Of a DNA stretch of 11,909 nucleotides, positions 9,601-11,909 are shown piece after piece. The first letter of the stretch is position 1; every line of letters begins with the position of its first letter. The position numbers and the translations under genes are program-made. This stretch comes from Larix sibirica (lineage: Eukaryota > Streptophyta > Pinopsida > Pinales > Pinaceae): the NCBI GenBank assembly GCA_004151065.3, contig NWUY0300039447.1, positions 60,000 through 71,908 on the forward strand. The letters are read 5' to 3'. The notes beneath the pieces are model-generated. The model searched no databases. It was not told the origin of the DNA and worked only from the letters and a program-made list of their open reading frames with translations.

Positions 9601-10014
9601 TCTGGAAAATTGATGCAGATTCGAGAATGAAGATATAGGGTCATGAATATCAAAATGTTCATCTCCCAAGAGTTCTTTTTTATTGAGTGTAGAGGCTGCA
9701 GAGGGAGATGTCTCAGGGTTGGGGATAGAATTCATGGTGGTGTTGGTGAGACAAAAGGAAATATGATGGATGCTCAACTTTGGTTGCGAAGAGGCTGGTG
9801 CGACTACTATTAGTGGAGGAGCTTGAGGTGGTAGGAAGCAAATGCCAGGTAAACTCTTCTGAAGCATACTTATAGAGGGACTTTGAAAATAGAGGGATTT
9901 AATGAGCGGTATACATGGAACACAAGGATTGGTCCTCTGTGCAAGGGGTGTAGGGATTTTAAATGCACGTGGACCATTTATTTTGAAATGGTGGTGGTAA
10001 TAACCATTAAACAA
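9439..10014 (-). pseudogene. additional ORF: Pro/Ser-rich linker section
   Basis: This is a 191-codon open stretch whose first two-thirds read as a plausible low-complexity linker, rich in Pro, Ser and Thr, with phrases such as FLPPQAPPLIVVAPASSQPK and NPETSPSAAS. It has no recognised domain. The last 40 or so codons are probably out of frame, because a protein-like continuation starts in another frame near 9590 (DRISIQKKKI, then QPMELQIGEDDF). A one- or two-base indel between about 9580 and 9620 explains the switch. Confidence 0.5.
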
Positions 10015-10064
10015 ATATTAGGTGAGTCTGCTGAGGGATGAAGGTGACAAACCTCAGGAGTGGT

Positions 10065-10634
10065 TTTAGGGATCAAAATAGGTGGTTTGGGTAGTCCGAT
10101 TTTTAGGCCCTGAATGAATGTGAGGTCGCCACATATCCAAGCAGGTTTTTATTCAGGGTTTCACCCAGCTCTTAAACGTCGAGCTATTAATGGATCCTGA
10201 AAGCAAGATAACCGTAGATTACTTCTCTCATCGCCTCAATATTTGGACCTGGTTTGGAGTGAATTTTTGAGATGGGGCCCTCTATCCCTGACAGACGACT
10301 GTAAAAGGGGCAACGTTTGTCTAATCTACCAGCAATGACGAGAGCAATTTTTAGGGCTCAAAATAAATGGTTTAGGGAGACCCCTTTTTGGGCCCTGAAT
10401 GATTTTAACATCACCACATGGCCACAACGGTTTCTTTTCAGGGTCGCGCTTGGCACGATAAAGATCTTGCACTTTAGGCTCCTGAACCAAATATCCACCA
10501 TTAATCTGTACTTGATCACGCTATTTATTGGACGTCAACTTGATTCCTCGATCATAGGGGTCTGGGTGACCAGTCTTAGAATCCATCATCCCGTGGAAAA
10601 TAGCTCTGATCCTCAAACTTACAAAATCGGCCTC
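10065..10634 (-). repeat. two tandem 285-bp modules inside the additional ORF
   Basis: Units 10350-10634 and 10065-10349 lie head to tail with a period of exactly 285 bp, i.e. 95 codons. The best-conserved part, 10349-10444 against 10064-10159, matches at about 73 of 96 positions by hand count without gaps; weaker matches at the same offset extend to about 10535 and 10250. On the minus strand both copies encode the same signature: NPE or DPE, then KP, a Trp, CGD, IQG, GLPKP, IL and PK. Earlier in each unit the sequence GYL is followed by Q, an acidic residue and P. The conserved amino-acid pattern in a shared period divisible by three shows the duplication was coding when formed. The left copy has picked up stops (10161-10163, 10149-10151) and two frame changes. 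Confidence 0.8.
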
Positions 10635-10762
10635 GCCTGTTACCAACGGTGTTGTTTTATGCCGACTGTGTTGAAAATTTCAGTACTAACATTGGCTTCA
10701 GCGGGGACAAATTTTTTCTTCGGAAGAGGATGAGAACTGTAGACTAGTGCCTAAACTTCCAT

Positions 10763-10927
10763 TGGGCTATGGAGTCTTATTTGGCCTTAATTTTTTTGAA
10801 AATCCAACAAAAGAGAACATGAGATTGAAAAGGAATGCATAAATAAAACAAACGTTTTAAAAGAAAAGTGACATATATTACATATTTGATACATAAAATC
10901 ATAGTTGAGTTAGGGTAGAGATCAATA
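10763..10927 (-). other. spacer between pol and the additional reading frame
   Basis: This 165-bp stretch separates the pol stop from the first ATG of the additional frame. Read on the minus strand it is AT-rich, with pyrimidine-rich runs such as CATTCCTTTTCAATCTC and GTTCTCTTTTGTTGG, followed by ATTAAG about 30 bases before the ATG. That arrangement would suit a 3' splice site feeding a subgenomic mRNA, as proposed for ORFs downstream of pol in other plant gypsy elements. This is inference only; no branch point or donor can be shown in the window. Confidence 0.35.
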
Positions 10928-11908
10928 CTAAAAGAAACGTTTCAAAAATATTCCATTGACAGGATTCCCAAAAATTTTGTCGTTAAGTTGTGCCAGTTTA
11001 TAAGTGTTGTTGTCATGGACCGCAACTATCTTGAATGGGCCCAACCATAGGTTATCTAATTTACCATGTTTGGATTTCTCCTCTCTTCTAGCATCTCATT
11101 TCAGAACAAGGTCTTCTTGTTGAAAACCCCTAGCTATGGCTCTCCAGTCAAAAGTTGCTTTCATATTGTCCTGGTGTATCTTGCTTGTGTCATCCAGTTG
11201 TTTCCTAACTTGCCAAATCTCAATTAATTGATGAATCCTTCTCTCCATATCATTAGGTTCATCATGTTCCAATTGTAATAGCTTCATCACTAGTAAACCC
11301 AACTGAATAGGAAGGATTGATTCTTTACCATAGACAAGTAAGAAAGCGGACATGCCTATAGCACGCTTGATACCGATTCCATCTGCCCATAGTGCGAATT
11401 TCAGTTGGGATTCCCAAGATTTTTTATTCGCATCCAACATCTTCTTAATGATGGTCACTAAAATTTTATTAGAGGATTCTGTCAGGCCATTTCCTTGGGG
11501 TTAGTAAGCTATTGAATGAATTAATTCAGTGTTGTAATTTTGACAGAAACTCATCATTTTGGCGGATTTAAAATCCTGAGCGTTGTTTGTAATGATCTTC
11601 CTTGGGAAACCGAATCTTGCTAGAATATTATGTTCTAGGAAATTTATTATGACTGTATCGTTAGTGTTTCTTGTCGGGATTGTTTCCATCCATCTTGTGA
11701 AATAATCAGTAGCTATGAGAATCCACCTTTGTTGGTAGCTGGAGTGTGGGTTTATCTCTCCTATCAAGTCAATACCCCACTGTTGAAAAGGTGTTTCCAC
11801 TTTGATTGGTTTGAGGGGCAATGGTCTAAGCTTCTTCTTCCCTGCAAATATTTGACATTCCCTACATGCTCTAACAATATTATTAGCATCAGTGAACAAG
11901 GTAGGCCA
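10928..11908 (-). pseudogene. pol fragment: integrase (broken)
   Basis: Integrase joins retrotransposon cDNA to host DNA in the nucleus. The frame is open to the window edge with WPTLF, followed by the CREC cysteine pair (codons near 11855-11866) that closes the HHCC zinc finger; the two histidines lie outside. The core follows. The first catalytic Asp is in WGIDLIG (11768-11770). The second position, in IITNNAQDF, is Asn instead of Asp (11585-11587). The catalytic Glu is in NGLTESSNK (11477-11479). The spacing is 61 residues between the first two positions and 35 between the last two, as expected for D,D35E integrases. LVYGKE and then LWLGPFK (GPF at 11033-11041) mark the C-terminal module, and the frame ends in TAG at 10928-10930. 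Two premature stops remain in the same frame: TAA at 11501-11503, where a residue follows HSIAY, and TGA at 11096-11098, where family members usually have Trp after LVLK. No frameshift is needed across 327 codons. The fragment is a pseudogene. Confidence 0.93.
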
Positions 11909-11909
11909 A

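Larger units (their letters stand above)
6391..10762 (-). pseudogene. additional ORF downstream of pol, about 1,450 codons, function unknown (broken)
   Basis: A chain of protein-like open stretches runs without large gaps from an ATG at 10760-10762 to a TAG at 6391-6393. Sections change frame near 10640, 10349, 10200, 10010, 9590, 8190, 7735, 7490 and 6545. In-frame stops include 10751-10753, 10521-10523, 10161-10163, 10149-10151, 9353-9355, 9101-9103, 8969-8971, 8058-8060, 7221-7223, 7086-7088, 6927-6929 and 6687-6689. The longest intact piece is 312 codons (7979-8917). Order of regions: short basic N-terminus, two tandem 95-codon modules, Pro/Ser-rich linker, unassigned middle region, coiled-coil region, acidic and aromatic stretch, Pro/Gln-rich tail. 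I see no zinc knuckle, protease or polymerase motif, and no clear signal peptide or strong membrane span, so an Athila-type envelope-like protein is not supported. Tat and Athila elements are known to carry extra ORFs between pol and the 3' LTR, so an element-borne accessory protein is the best reading. A captured host gene or a nested second element remains possible. Confidence 0.65.
6391..11909 (-). mobile_element. 3' part of a decayed Ty3/gypsy LTR retrotransposon, Tat/Athila-like
   Basis: The element is read right to left. It contains the end of pol (integrase) followed by a long additional reading frame on the same strand. The integrase has the features of Ty3/gypsy elements: a D,D35E core, a GPF motif after the core, and a conserved VYGKE block. 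The phrases NGLTESSNK, LVYGKE and EPNDM, together with the ending PVNGIFLKRFF, are what I associate with the Tat/Athila branch of plant gypsy elements; that placement is from memory of the family and needs a tree. Gag, protease, reverse transcriptase, RNase H and the 5' LTR would lie to the right, outside the window. The left boundary given is the end of the additional reading frame. The 3' LTR probably continues leftward from there. Many stops and frameshifts mean the copy is old and not autonomous. Confidence 0.85.

Noticed and set aside
10317-10733. 138-codon plus-strand open stretch
   Set aside because: It lies antisense to the duplicated 95-codon modules. The two units share a peptide signature on the minus strand, which makes that the coding strand.
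1-11909. CRISPR arrays, rRNA, tRNA genes and bacterial operons
   Set aside because: No regularly spaced repeats, no tRNA box pair and no ribosome-binding-site-linked gene strings were seen; the content is eukaryotic and plant-like.

Overview
This is repeat-rich, mostly AT-rich nuclear DNA of a land plant. The main support is a plant-type Ty3/gypsy integrase on the minus strand at the right end, set among decayed non-coding sequence with no intact gene. Large elements eroded this far suit a big plant genome, possibly a gymnosperm, but the species cannot be fixed from the sequence.

Right half (about 6.4-11.9 kb, minus strand): the 3' part of an old LTR retrotransposon. Reading right to left, the window opens inside pol: the end of the integrase zinc finger, the DDE core, and the C-terminal GPF module, ending at 10928. 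Two in-frame stops and a catalytic Asp-to-Asn change show it is dead. The integrase looks most like the Tat/Athila branch. After a 165-bp T-rich spacer comes an additional sense-strand reading frame of about 4.4 kb (10762 to 6391). It is broken by many stops and frameshifts but still readable: an N-terminal pair of tandem modules of 95 codons each, a Pro/Ser-rich linker, a long unassigned middle region, a coiled-coil region and a Pro/Gln-rich tail. I do not recognise this protein. It is the most interesting thing in the window.

Middle (about 4.6-6.4 kb): probable LTR or untranslated sequence. It holds a minus-strand TATA box at 6263-6273, a diverged tandem duplication of 112-bp period at 5124-5292, a GC-rich island near 4974-5060, and a sequence resembling a tRNA-iMet primer-binding site next to that island. 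The LTR boundaries are not established, because the second LTR lies outside the window.

Left half (1-4.6 kb): no convincing gene. There are AT-rich low-complexity tracts, several hairpins, a 29-bp tandem repeat, a short stretch resembling a copia RNase H (weak), and between about 1.5 and 2.4 kb a less AT-rich block whose minus strand shows exon-like open stretches next to canonical splice signals. That block could be a decayed host gene or gene fragment, but no family was recognised.
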